Of a stretch of 64,000 nucleotides of DNA, positions 35,211-44,509 are shown piece by piece. Both the position numbers and the translations under genes were made by a program. The stretch is taken from NCBI GenBank assembly GCA_014904845.1, contig MU119340.1, positions 1 through 64,000 of the forward strand. The letters are read 5' to 3'. Below the pieces are notes generated by a model. That model searched no databases, had not been told where the DNA came from, and worked only from the letters and a program-made list of their open reading frames with translations. Position 1 is the first letter of the stretch. Each line of letters begins with the position of its first letter. This DNA comes from Acephala macrosclerotiorum (lineage: Eukaryota > Ascomycota > Leotiomycetes > Helotiales > Mollisiaceae).

Positions 35211-37245
35211 ATGGCATCAGGGAGTAGAACTGGAAGTGCAGTTGTGGGAGAGGAGTCTCCGTTGCTTGGAGAGCAGAGAAATATCAAGGTTGATGATGCG
35301 AGTTCGGAGACGTTGACGGGGTCTGGTGCAGATGAGGAGGAATTACTTGATCCGGATAGAGCGAATCAGCAAGTTGGGAAGGGGAGAGGATTCTTGATTG
35401 TTTTGAGTCTTTGGGGGTTGATCTTCTTGCAAGGTGAGTTTGTTGTTGGGAATGGGTGATGGAATTGTGGATGAATTGCGTTGACATTTTGATAGCTGCG
35501 AATATGTCTGGAATTACTACTACACAATCAAAGATTGCTGAGGATCTGGATGCTTTTGCTGCGGCAAGCTGGTTTACCTCCTCTTACTTGGTACGTATGA
35601 ATTTACTCTTGCTTTTGAAACATTGCTAATGATGGATTCAGATAGCAATGTCCAGCACATCTCCACTGTCGGCTCGACTGGCCCAAATATTCTCGCCAAG
35701 ACCATGTGTTCTTGTAGCATCTATCTTGTTTGCAGTAGGAGGGGTCATTGCCTCTCAAGCACCAACCTTGAGATACTTCCTTATTGGAAGAGCTATTCAA
35801 GGTCTTGGTGGTGCTGGTATCATGACAATTTCCTTTATTTTAGTTCTTGAGCTTTCAGGAAAGAAGAGAAGGGGTCTGTACATTGGATTGGTCAACACGG
35901 GCTTCACGACTGGCGTCTCTTTTGGAGCTGTTGTTGCTGGTGCTTTATTGCCTGTTATGGGCTGGGTGAGTACGAATCACGTAGCTCATGTATAGTATAC
36001 TAACACCATTGCAGAGATTCCTTTTTTGGATTCAGTCTCCACTGGGCATAGTTTTCGGTACCGGTATCTTCTTCAGCATCCCGAGTCATTTCACATCTGG
36101 ACAAAAGGATGATGGGTCATCAGTATGGGAAAAACTCGCCAGAATCGATTATCTTGGAGCAATCACTCTCGTACGTCCTCCACCCCTCAGTTCTACCCCA
36201 CACTGACATCTCAGACCGCAACAATATCCCTCTTCCTCTTCGGTCTCTCCTGGCAATCCGTCCTCTGGACCCCCATCCTCGCCTCCTTCCTCCTCCTCAT
36301 CGTCTTCGTCTTCATAGAACTCTACATAGTCACCGAACCCATCGTCCCAATCTCCGTCCTCAAATCGCGAGGCGCTCTCCTTTCCTGCGTCGCTCAATTA
36401 GGCATCATGGCAAGCAGATGGTCGATCCTATTCTACACCCCTGCTTACGCGATCGCTATCCGAGGCTGGTCTCCTGCTTCTGCAGGCTCGATTTTGATAC
36501 CTACCAATCTTGGGTTTGCTGTTGGTGGGATTTTGGCTGGGGGGTTGCATATCAAGCGCTCTGGCTCTTTCTGGCTGTACGTCCGAGTTTCCCCTTCCTT
36601 CCCTTCTGTCATCTCCTGTGGTCTTGAGACTAACGATTGTATAGACCGAGTGTTGTTTCGTATTCATTATTTGCTTGCACCATCGCCCTTATCTCCCAGA
36701 TCTCCAACGAACATACCTCAACTCCTCTATTCATCCTCGCCGTCTTCGTGAACGGGCTTTGTATTGGCTCAGCGCTGAACTATACTCTCGCCCATTTGTT
36801 ACATCTTACTCCACCTTCTACGCACTTCATTTCCACTTCCCTCTTGACCACATTCCGTGGTTTTGCTGGAAGTTTTGGATCGGCTATTGGTGGTGGCCTG
36901 TTCGTTCGCGTGCTGAAAGCAAGATTGGAGCAGGGGTTTGAAGATAATGGTGGACTTGAAGGGAGAGAGGAACTGGTAAGACGATTATTGGGCAGTCCGG
37001 CGTTGGTGAAGGGACTCGCGGGGTCAGAGAAGGCGGTTGCTGTTAGTGGGTATGTTGGGGCCTTGAAAGCACTATTTGTGGCAGGAACGGGGTTGGCGGT
37101 TTTGATGGTTTTGATTCAAGCTGCTACAGGGTGGAAGGATCCCGTGGAGGCTAAGGAGGCGGTAGAGAACGATGGACATGTGGAAGGTGGGTTGATTGGG
37201 GTGGAGGATGAGGAGTGGGAGGAGGGGATGGAGCAGGGTGCTTAG
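35211..37245 (+). CDS. DHA2-type MFS transporter (drug or vacuolar basic amino acid type)
   Basis: Six exons (35211-35433, 35496-35590, 35642-35965, 36015-36170, 36215-36576, 36645-37245; introns 44-68 nt) encode 586 residues. A ~60-residue acidic cytosolic N-terminus carries EESPLLGE, a dileucine-like motif seen in vacuolar or endosomal transporters. TM1 is followed by ANMSGITTTQSKIAEDLDAF, close to the conserved loop of DHA2/Vba-type carriers. Motif A-like FSPRPCVLVAS and the TM4-5 segment GRAIQGLGGAGIMTI fit 14-helix drug:H+ antiporters. The tail is acidic. It probably moves drugs or basic amino acids by proton antiport; which one is not shown by sequence. There are no cluster genes beside it. 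Confidence 0.92.
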
Positions 37246-37683
37246 GATTCTGGGTCTTGGAATCATATTTCGCTGTTGGATATTAGGGTACAGTAAGTAG
37301 ATACGGGTGGAGGTTTGCTTTGGGATAGTTTTTGGAGACTGGCTTAGATTTGGAGCATCAACGTTGACAACGTTTTTAACAATCACGAAGCCTTTTCGGG
37401 TCTTGAATGTCCAGATTCAGATTGGACATTGTGAGAATCACCGACTTTCTAGATTGAGACCTACTGTCCCAACCTTGAACCGATATTACAAGCACCAGGC
37501 TACCATCCATTGCAAGCCTCTAATTTTAAGAGCATCCTGAAACAGCATGACAATTCCCTCCATTCCAGGATGTTCCAGCAGCTCTTGGGAGGACAGCTAG
37601 CTAATCCCACACAGTGCGGATTCCTCCCCTCCCCTTCTCCACGAGACGTCAACACCCCCTCGCCTGAAGCGCACTCACTCAAT
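37246..37683. other. convergent 3' intergenic region
   Basis: About 440 bases between the MFS stop and the tentative coiled-coil gene on the other strand. No feature is recognised. Confidence 0.5.
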
Positions 37684-38375
37684 TCAACCTAGGCCTCTAA
37701 TTCCTTCTAAGCAACAATATAGATTTGAACAACAAAACTCCCCCGCACCAATCCCAATAGCTGACTTACCAACTGCCTCTAACAAGTCTGCAGGCACGAT
37801 ATTATACAATTCACTCCTTCCTTTTCTTCGAATCCTAGCATCTGTACTTGTTAGCACTGTGCTTTGTGATGTAGTGAGACGCGCAATTTCTTGTAGCGAA
37901 GCACAGCTGTCCATCAACTCGTCTCTTGATAGCTCGACGAATTGGTTCTTGAGTCCTTCCAATTCGTGGTTTGTGTTTTTTATTTTGTACCTTGATAGGC
38001 AGGCGGCCAGAGGTTGAATGGAGAATGGATCGCCAAGTAATTTTGGTCTCGAGGCTGCTAGAAGCTGATGGCAAAGGATATTTCTAGCCTTCATTCTCTG
38101 CAGTGTTCTGTGCTTCTTCCGATGCTGTTGAAGGTTTGTACTTACAAAGCTCCATTTGAAGCTCTTCAATTCCAACATTCTTGTTCTCGAGGCAATCAAC
38201 GCCTGTCTGTTCCATTCTCTCGAGCTCTGCAGAGAGCTTTGTTTAGGAAAGTAACCACTGGTTTTCGTCACATCTTCTGCAGGATTTCGCTTGTATGCAT
38301 CTTAACACAGATCTGGAAACCTTCAAGATCTACAGAGAACACTGTCACGTTGAACTCGGAGCAGGCTTCGGGCAT
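37684..38375 (-). CDS. tentative small coiled-coil protein, unknown function
   Basis: A four-exon model (38375-38307, 38236-38146, 38057-37770, 37706-37684) gives 156 residues with consistent phases. It starts MPEACSEFNVTVFSVDLEGF, passes through a helical Glu-rich segment (LSAELERMEQTGVDCLENKN, then EELQMEL), and ends with a helical region (LEGLKNQFVELSRDELMDSC, then a basic RIRRKGRSE). The second and third introns have good GTAAGT donors and TAG acceptors; the first donor (GTTAAG) is weak. A frame upstream at 38378-38683 also reads Glu/Lys-rich and may be an earlier exon. I do not recognise a family. Confidence 0.4.
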
Positions 38376-39540
38376 CACTAAAGATTCTCATGCATGACTT
38401 CATGCTTCAACCCATGCTTGTCAACGGTTTGGCCTGCACGAAGATGAGAGTAAGAGAAAACCCTGCAGAGTAACGTCTTCTCGGCGACTTCCCAACTTCT
38501 GAGCTTCTGATGCAACGTCTCTTGGTCCAAATACCATTCCTCGGTTGTACTTCTGCGTAATGACGTTGAAGAGACATTATATTCTGTATGCTCAGGAACA
38601 TCTTTGGGCATTCTCGAGATTTTTTCTGCAAGATCCCATTTTTCGGTCTCACGCCGAGCTGCTGTACTTTGCCGCGTAAGCAAGGCTGTAAAGTGACAGT
38701 ATTGGAATTACTAAACTGCTCAGAAGGCTGAAATCATCCTCACCTCATCTCAAGATGTTGCCTTGGAACGATTTCCTGCAGTCTCCCGTGCCACACAATG
38801 GCGGTGCTTTTCCTTGGTTTTAACGGCTATCTCGTAGATGTGCACACCGGCTCGTGATCACGTTTCGAATCTCGCATCAATACCCTCCTAATCAGTAGCC
38901 ATTATCACTTGACGTGGTCTTATACTCGCGATGATGTTTCTTCCCAATTGAAGTTGAGATGAAGTGAAACAAAATATGGAGAAACAAGGGTCGATTCAGC
39001 CACCCCGCTGTACCTGCAGATCCCCAGCCACCATTCCTTTTGCAGTCAAGCGTGTTTATTCTTGGCATGTTTCAGTTCAAGCTTGCTTCGGGCCTTATTT
39101 CTCCTTCGATCAGAACGGGTGTGAACCTGAACAAATCTATGGACTCATGCGTTCATCGGGAGCACGAATGAGGTAAGAGAGTCTGCTGGTCAGCCAAATG
39201 AAGAAAGAAAAGAAAGGAGATGAGGCCAACCAAAGGACACCACAGCATGCTTGGCGAATAAGATGAAGATCGGCTGATGGCAGGCGGTGACGATGGAGAA
39301 AGAGACCGGTATGGATGAACGAAGTGCCGGATGAAGAAAGAGCTTGGAACCGAGTCTAGGTGAGACTACCTACATCATTTCACTTTGGCGATACACTCAC
39401 AGCCTTTGCCTTTATGACTCCTTAAAGGTCAACATTCCTTCTCCCATCCCCTCATTACTCACCCACTCTCATTCAAAACCCCACCATCCTCCTCTTGCGA
39501 CTACACGTCTACCACAATCATTCGAAGCCTGGTTATTAAG
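38376..39540. other. intergenic region upstream of the But2-domain gene
   Basis: It contains the minus-strand frame 38378-38683, which might belong to the coiled-coil gene, and otherwise no supportable gene. The last 150 bases are CT-rich leader sequence. Confidence 0.45.
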
Positions 39541-40593
39541 ATGCATATGCTCGCAGCTCTCATAGCTGCTCAAGCAGTCTCTGCTGTCGTCCTTCCTCGC
39601 CAGAGCACACCATGTTCCTTCGTCATGAACGCCGTGGGTGATCCCACAGGTCAAATCGTCGAAGACACCATTGGAGAGAATCGAATTGGCGGCGGCTACC
39701 CTCAAGGAAACTACTACATGATAGGCCACGCTCTCTACGATTACCAGAACCATAACTGCATCATCGATCCCGATACCTATCAATTCTTCTGCACACAAGG
39801 CGCGTCTGGTATCGCAGACTTCTCTCTCGCGAATGATGGAAACCTGATGCACCAGACCTACGAGAACTACCTTGCTTGTCCTGCTACAGGCCCTGGAGAG
39901 GATGGAAGCTGGAACATCTTCAGTGATGCCAAGCAGAACACAACTGGCTGCGAGACCGTTACGTTGAGAACAGGAGGATTCAACTGCACAGCTCTCGGTC
40001 GTCCATCCACCACATCTGCCACATCAATCTCTCTTCCGACCGCCACACCTTCCAGCACGCAAACATCCTTCATAGTCTGTCCAACAGACCTTTCCTCGGG
40101 AGATTACCAGTTCCCACACCTCATTATCCCAACATCGTCCAAACAAGGTGACAAAGCATTCGGAAACTCCTACGAAGCATACATCACACCCACCAACACT
40201 ACACTCTTCAACTTCGATATTCCTGCCACATACAGCGGCACCTGCTCCCTGATCTTCCTCTTCCCATACAAGACCGATCTCGATCCATCTGCTGGGGGCT
40301 ACTATTTCTCCGGCACTGAGGAGGAGGTTGGTGAGAATGGAGGCATCGATTTTGCTCTCTTGAGCGGTATTGCGACGGCGGGTACCACATACAACAGCAC
40401 TCCGGCGGTGGCTACGGATTATGGCAAGACACAGATCATTCCGGGGAACAACTACACAATCGCTTCGTATCCTTGCCAGGCGGGTCAGACGGTCAGCTAT
40501 AGCGCGACGAGCGCGGGAAATGTCGAGTTGGATTACTTCCAAGATTCTGCTCCGATGCCGATTGGGCTCTATGTTGTGCCTTGTACATCATAA
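39541..40593 (+). CDS. secreted But2-domain protein
   Basis: A single exon of 350 residues. The N-terminus is a short signal peptide (MHMLAALIAAQAVSA). The first ~125 residues (VMNAVGDPTGQIVEDTIG through FFCTQGASG) match a domain that often precedes But2 domains in fungal secreted proteins. After a Ser/Thr-rich linker (about 155-175) comes a But2-like C-terminal domain: FPHLIIPTSSKQGDKAFG, then FNFDIPATYSGTCSLIFLFP. The family name comes from a fission yeast Uba3-binding protein, but the secreted filamentous-fungal members have no proven ubiquitin link. About seven Asn-glycosylation sites are present. It is probably a wall or extracellular protein of unknown role. The minus-strand frame 40024-40542 is an antisense shadow. 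Confidence 0.88.
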   Translation: MHMLAALIAAQAVSAVVLPRQSTPCSFVMNAVGDPTGQIVEDTIGENRIGGGYPQGNYYMIGHALYDYQNHNCIIDPDTYQFFCTQGASGIADFSLANDGNLMHQTYENYLACPATGPGEDGSWNIFSDAKQNTTGCETVTLRTGGFNCTALGRPSTTSATSISLPTATPSSTQTSFIVCPTDLSSGDYQFPHLIIPTSSKQGDKAFGNSYEAYITPTNTTLFNFDIPATYSGTCSLIFLFPYKTDLDPSAGGYYFSGTEEEVGENGGIDFALLSGIATAGTTYNSTPAVATDYGKTQIIPGNNYTIASYPCQAGQTVSYSATSAGNVELDYFQDSAPMPIGLYVVPCTS

Positions 40594-41438
40594 GTCTTTG
40601 CTCCATTCTGTTGCATGATCTTCTTGGGGATGTGAAAGGGGAGTAGAGACGAAAGAATGGTGTGTAATGATAATGACTGAGTGGGTGGTAAATCTGATAC
40701 CCTTGTGTTTTTGGAAGAGTAATTGTTGCTTTGAGCTCAGCACCTGAGGGTTCTAGGACAAGCATGGGCAAAAGTACACAGTCTTCGGCATCGAGCTGCT
40801 AATAATGCGTGGCTTTTAGGTTCTTGATAGAATAATCGAACCTGGCTTTATACATATTTGTAGCTTCCTCGACGTGAGCTTTTAAGTTCATGCATTTGTG
40901 ACAGCGGGAGGGGTGAGAAGTCGCGGCTCGAGTGTCAAGGATGTTTGTCATTCAATTCAACAATTTTTCAGGGAATGAGCAATGATTCAAGAAAAGCTTA
41001 CAGCAATCTCCAAGTGGACTCCCTCTTTCCTCTTGGCTTTCAGCCTTATGATCTTTCACAAGAGCTGTATCGAGCGATCGTGTATAAAGGTTTTACTAGG
41101 CTTGGCAAGCATGTTTCTGATGAAATTCTACAAGTCTTCAGCCCTCATTCGTTTGCACTTCTTCCCTGTGCGTGTAATACTCGTATTCTTCTCGTCTGTG
41201 TATACATTGTCTGATTTTGGAGAGATTGTGAAGTCTTGATAGTATTTCTGCTGTTGATAATGTCTCCAAAACTCAAACCTCGATGCACCCAAAGAAAAAC
41301 GTCTCTCAGAACTCAATATCGCCTTCCAATCGTTACTTTTTCATTGTCATCCAGTTACAAAGTCGAACAACCGATGCTTATACCGAAAAGAATTATTCAT
41401 AGCCTTTCCTCCTCGTTCCCCGTCAACGGCCCCGACCT

Positions 41439-41720
41439 TCAGTTCGCCTTTCGGCAAGTGCAATTTCTGGCGGTCGACAGTTCCCCAGTATCGGGTCGAA
41501 ACAACAATGCTGGTTGCTCGGAGGGTTCCTTGTGGAGAAGACGTTCCATTGGCGTCTGCCCGTAGCTGCTGGTGGTGTGGGTTTCGAGGTTGAGGGTGGG
41601 TGCATGATAGGGGCAGGAATTTTGAGTTGTTTGGGAGGTGGTCTTTGGATTGGAGGAGGTGGAAGTAGCAGTGTTGGCGTGAGTGGAGAAGGAGTTTCTC
41701 TTACTGGTGTTGGAGGCCAT
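41439..41720 (-). CDS. small Ser/Thr-rich hypothetical protein, weakly supported
   Basis: A single minus-strand frame of 93 codons begins MASNTSKRNSFSTHANTATS and continues through a low-complexity Ser/Thr/Asn region to a more ordinary segment (MERLLHKEPSEQPALLF) and a basic end. Composition is protein-like and it has an ATG, but there is no family match and the region is repeat-rich. Confidence 0.3.
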   Translation of the reverse strand: MASNTSKRNSFSTHANTATSTSSNPKTTSQTTQNSCPYHAPTLNLETHTTSSYGQTPMERLLHKEPSEQPALLFRPDTGELSTARNCTCRKAN

Positions 41721-42161
41721 GTTTTTGGCGTTGGGTTGATCCTTGTTGTTGATAGGCGCTGGTGGTGAAGGTGTGGTGGGGGTTTAGTAGAGATGGGATT
41801 GATGGTCGAAGATAGGCTGATGGTGGGAGTAAGGTCGAAGAGATGTTTCGAAGCCTAGTCGAAGAGTTTGAGGCTATCAAGAAGTGAGCTCAAGTCGAAG
41901 GTCAGACCGTCAGTAAAAGGAGGTACCTGGGCTAAGAGTGTTAATTGTACGCAGTAGCGCTGAGCTCTTGTCGAGAGCGAAGATGTGATCTGGGCCATCT
42001 CGAGTTTATATAATTTCGAAGGCAGTTCTCTGGAGGGATGGGGGGAAGTAAGTGGCACGATTTTGACCTCTTGCGTCTCACCGCTGATATCAAGGCGACT
42101 AGGATGTCTGCAAAAGGTGCCGGAAACCTGGATCCAGCCTGGGAAGGGAGAGGCTGATTTC

Positions 42162-42229
42162 GAAAGATTCCCAACCTTTACTGGATATTCTACTTTTCTT
42201 CAGATCGCTAATTGGCTGGCCTCCTTTTG
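42162..42229 (+). repeat. 68-bp diverged repeat, copy 1
   Basis: It aligns without gaps to 43152-43219 with roughly three quarters of positions identical by eye, and ends in CTCCTTTTG. Related ends occur near 43063 and 43934. Confidence 0.65.
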
Positions 42230-43009
42230 ATTCACGGCAGCCACGAGCGGACCGAGCATTGTGCAACACGGCTTATGTGCAACGCCATCTCTTTGTGCTC
42301 CCCATTACGGTGTACATAGATTGGCGAGGAAGGATTTGCCCAAGTAAGGAAAAGCTAGGTGATTAGATACGGCTCACTCGGAAGCAGAGCATGTGCTGCT
42401 CTTATTTTCTTCACAGCACAACATGAAGTCAATCAAAAAGAGTCACCAGCCTCTTCCGCCCATGCGTGTCCTGACTTCCCAATTACATAGAAAAGTTTTG
42501 TCTATTGGGGATCCAGGGCGGAATATGGCTGCATCTTTGCTAAAATGTTGCACCTCTGTTCGTATCCATGTGCGAATACAATCAGGGCTTCTTCTGGCCA
42601 CTTAGAGCCCATGGAAGAGAGACCGACAAGCCATCAGCTGGTACATGTGCTAGCTCGTTCTTTCCCTGTCTTCGGCGGCAGCTATGACTTCGAATGGAAT
42701 CGGCTGAAAGGTGGAGGGGGAGGGTGGCACGTCCTCGGATCAGAAACCGCCGCGTTTGACTTCCTGCTTCTCACTACCGCTATTGAGGCAAACAATGTGA
42801 CTGGGAGACGTGTTGGCAGTCCGGCATCAGCCCTGCTGCAACAGAAACTTGGTTGTAGGGAGAGTGTCTTCAGGCATCATTGACAAATTTCCACGAATTC
42901 AACAATATGAGAGGTTGCTCTCCTTTGGACGATATGCTAGCTCAGAGAATACGATGGTCCGCATTTCACTGACCCTGAAATGCGGCTTTGAGAGACATTT
43001 GAGGTGGTT

Positions 43010-43064
43010 CTGAATGGTTGGTATCCTTTTGGGTATTTTTCTGGTTGGCTGGTCTCCTTTTAGC
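43010..43064 (+). repeat. diverged repeat, partial copy 2
   Basis: It ends with GGTTGGCTGGTCTCCTTTTA, nearly the same as the 3' end of the 68-bp repeats; the 5' part is more diverged. Confidence 0.5.
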
Positions 43065-43151
43065 TAACAAGGCAATAGAAACGTGGCCCTCCGGCATGAT
43101 GCGTAGGCCAAATACAACAGTAGATGATTGAGGGAGACAAATTCTGACCTT

Positions 43152-43219
43152 GAAAGATACTCGACTTTCACTGGGTGTTGTCCTTTTGTACGGAGCGCTG
43201 ATTAGCTGGTCTCCTTTTG
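43152..43219 (+). repeat. 68-bp diverged repeat, copy 3
   Basis: It starts GAAAGAT and ends GATTAGCTGGTCTCCTTTTG; same length as the copy at 42162-42229. It lies about 70 bases before the perfect inverted repeat. Confidence 0.65.
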
Positions 43220-43286
43220 TAATACCGAGGTCATCTCATTGGCTAGGTAGCAATTCGGGGCGCGTGGCGTTCTGCATACTTCGCAT

Positions 43287-43330
43287 CCCTGCGATTTAAA
43301 GGCTAGAAAAAATGCCTTTAAATCGCAGGG
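43287..43330. repeat. perfect 17-bp inverted repeat with 10-nt loop
   Basis: Arm ccctgcgatttaaaggc at 43287-43303 and its exact complement gcctttaaatcgcaggg at 43314-43330 surround tagaaaaaat. It borders the AT-rich block that begins about 100 bases later and could be the end of a decayed mobile element, or a hairpin-forming remnant. Confidence 0.9.
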
Positions 43331-43434
43331 GTTCGTTTCTGCGTTTTCCCAACAATAACAATACCAAATGGACAGCCCCCCAAGATTTGAGCCGACAAAA
43401 GAGGTTATTAAGAAATCCCGAACTTAGGCTTTGA

Positions 43435-43690
43435 ATTTTCCTCGTTTAAATAAAAATTTTTCGTTAAAAGTAGATTCACGATTATTTAAATTTTATTATA
43501 TTTTAAATATAATAAAATAAAATAAATTATATGTGTAAAATCGTTTAAAATTATTTAAATAAAAATTAATATTAAAATTAATAATTAATAAAAAATTTAA
43601 TTTTTAATTTTATTATTTATTTATATAAATATATATTTAAATATCGATACCGAAATAATAATAATATTAAAGTTTTACCTTCCATATAAA
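43435..43690. repeat. extremely AT-rich block, probable RIP-altered relic
   Basis: About 250 bases consist almost wholly of A and T, with many TpA steps, while nearly all remaining C and G sit in a few CpG pairs (TTCGTT, ACGATT, ATCGTTT). Flanks return to normal composition within a few bases. This is what repeat-induced point mutation leaves in filamentous ascomycetes. No coding trace remains. Confidence 0.6.
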
Positions 43691-43914
43691 ATACCGCATG
43701 CCGATGGTAGGCCCTGGGATTCTGAGTTTGAAAATAAGAAATAACGCATTAATCGATCAGGGCATCCGCTTCACGTTCTGATCATGGTGTTTCGTTGGAT
43801 CGATTCTTGTTCGCAGCAGCCAAAGCCCCGTTAGCAATATCGCACAACGCCCGTACACTCCACTGCAAACTCGGCTAGAGACTTTGCACAGGATGGCTTG
43901 AGGAGACCGAAACA

Positions 43915-43935
43915 ATTGGCTGTTCTCCTTTTGTT
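43915..43935 (+). repeat. short repeat end, copy 4
   Basis: The sequence AATTGGCTGTTCTCCTTTTG matches the 3' ends of the repeats near 42229, 43063 and 43219. Confidence 0.45.
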
Positions 43936-44509
43936 CATCGCACAACATGGCCAGCGCCATGGATGATGAGAATAGGCTGCACCTGCGCTGGTGGGTGGGA
44001 GCTCGTTCCTCCCTGTCTCAGCAAACGCAGAAACATTCTCCCACAACCTCGAAGGCTTGCTCAACTCACACCATCATAAGTCGAACAGCCACTCCATCTC
44101 TCTATCCCAAAATTAACCCAGCTCTGAGATATTTATCTCCTTGTGTGCTGCTAGGACTTGTTGCTCGAGTACTCGTAATTGTTCTGTCATTTCTAGCTGG
44201 TCTCAAAGCTCCTTCCTCAGGCTCATCGCTCACACTGAATTTGCTGCTAGTTTTGCCTGCTTCTTCTTGCACCACAGAAATCTATCCACACGTTCTTTTG
44301 GCCAATTTGTTCAGTCCTACCGCGCCGTACCTCTCTACCGAGAGCGCTCTCAATCTCACAGCCTCGCGTGGACTTTCTCAGTCTGCTGCCTTGGAGAAAA
44401 GACATCGTTGGCCAATATCATCACAATTTACTGCTTGTTCACTTTCCGTCAAGTCTGTTTGATTGTTCTACTAAATCTGGGAGATTGAAAACGCTAGTAT
44501 CGAAAAAAC

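Larger units (their letters stand above)
40594..44509. other. 3.9-kb repeat-bearing, gene-poor region
   Basis: No well-supported gene is found. It holds a 68-bp diverged repeat family, a perfect 17-bp inverted repeat, and an extremely AT-rich block, each annotated separately. The part from about 44040 to 44509 looks like the leader of the Clr5-domain gene. Confidence 0.55.

Noticed and set aside
40024..40542. 172-codon minus-strand frame
   Set aside because: Antisense to the But2-domain gene; arises from its codon bias.
43947..44462. 171-codon plus-strand frame before the Clr5 gene
   Set aside because: Ser/Leu-rich translation of leader-like CT-rich DNA, no domain.
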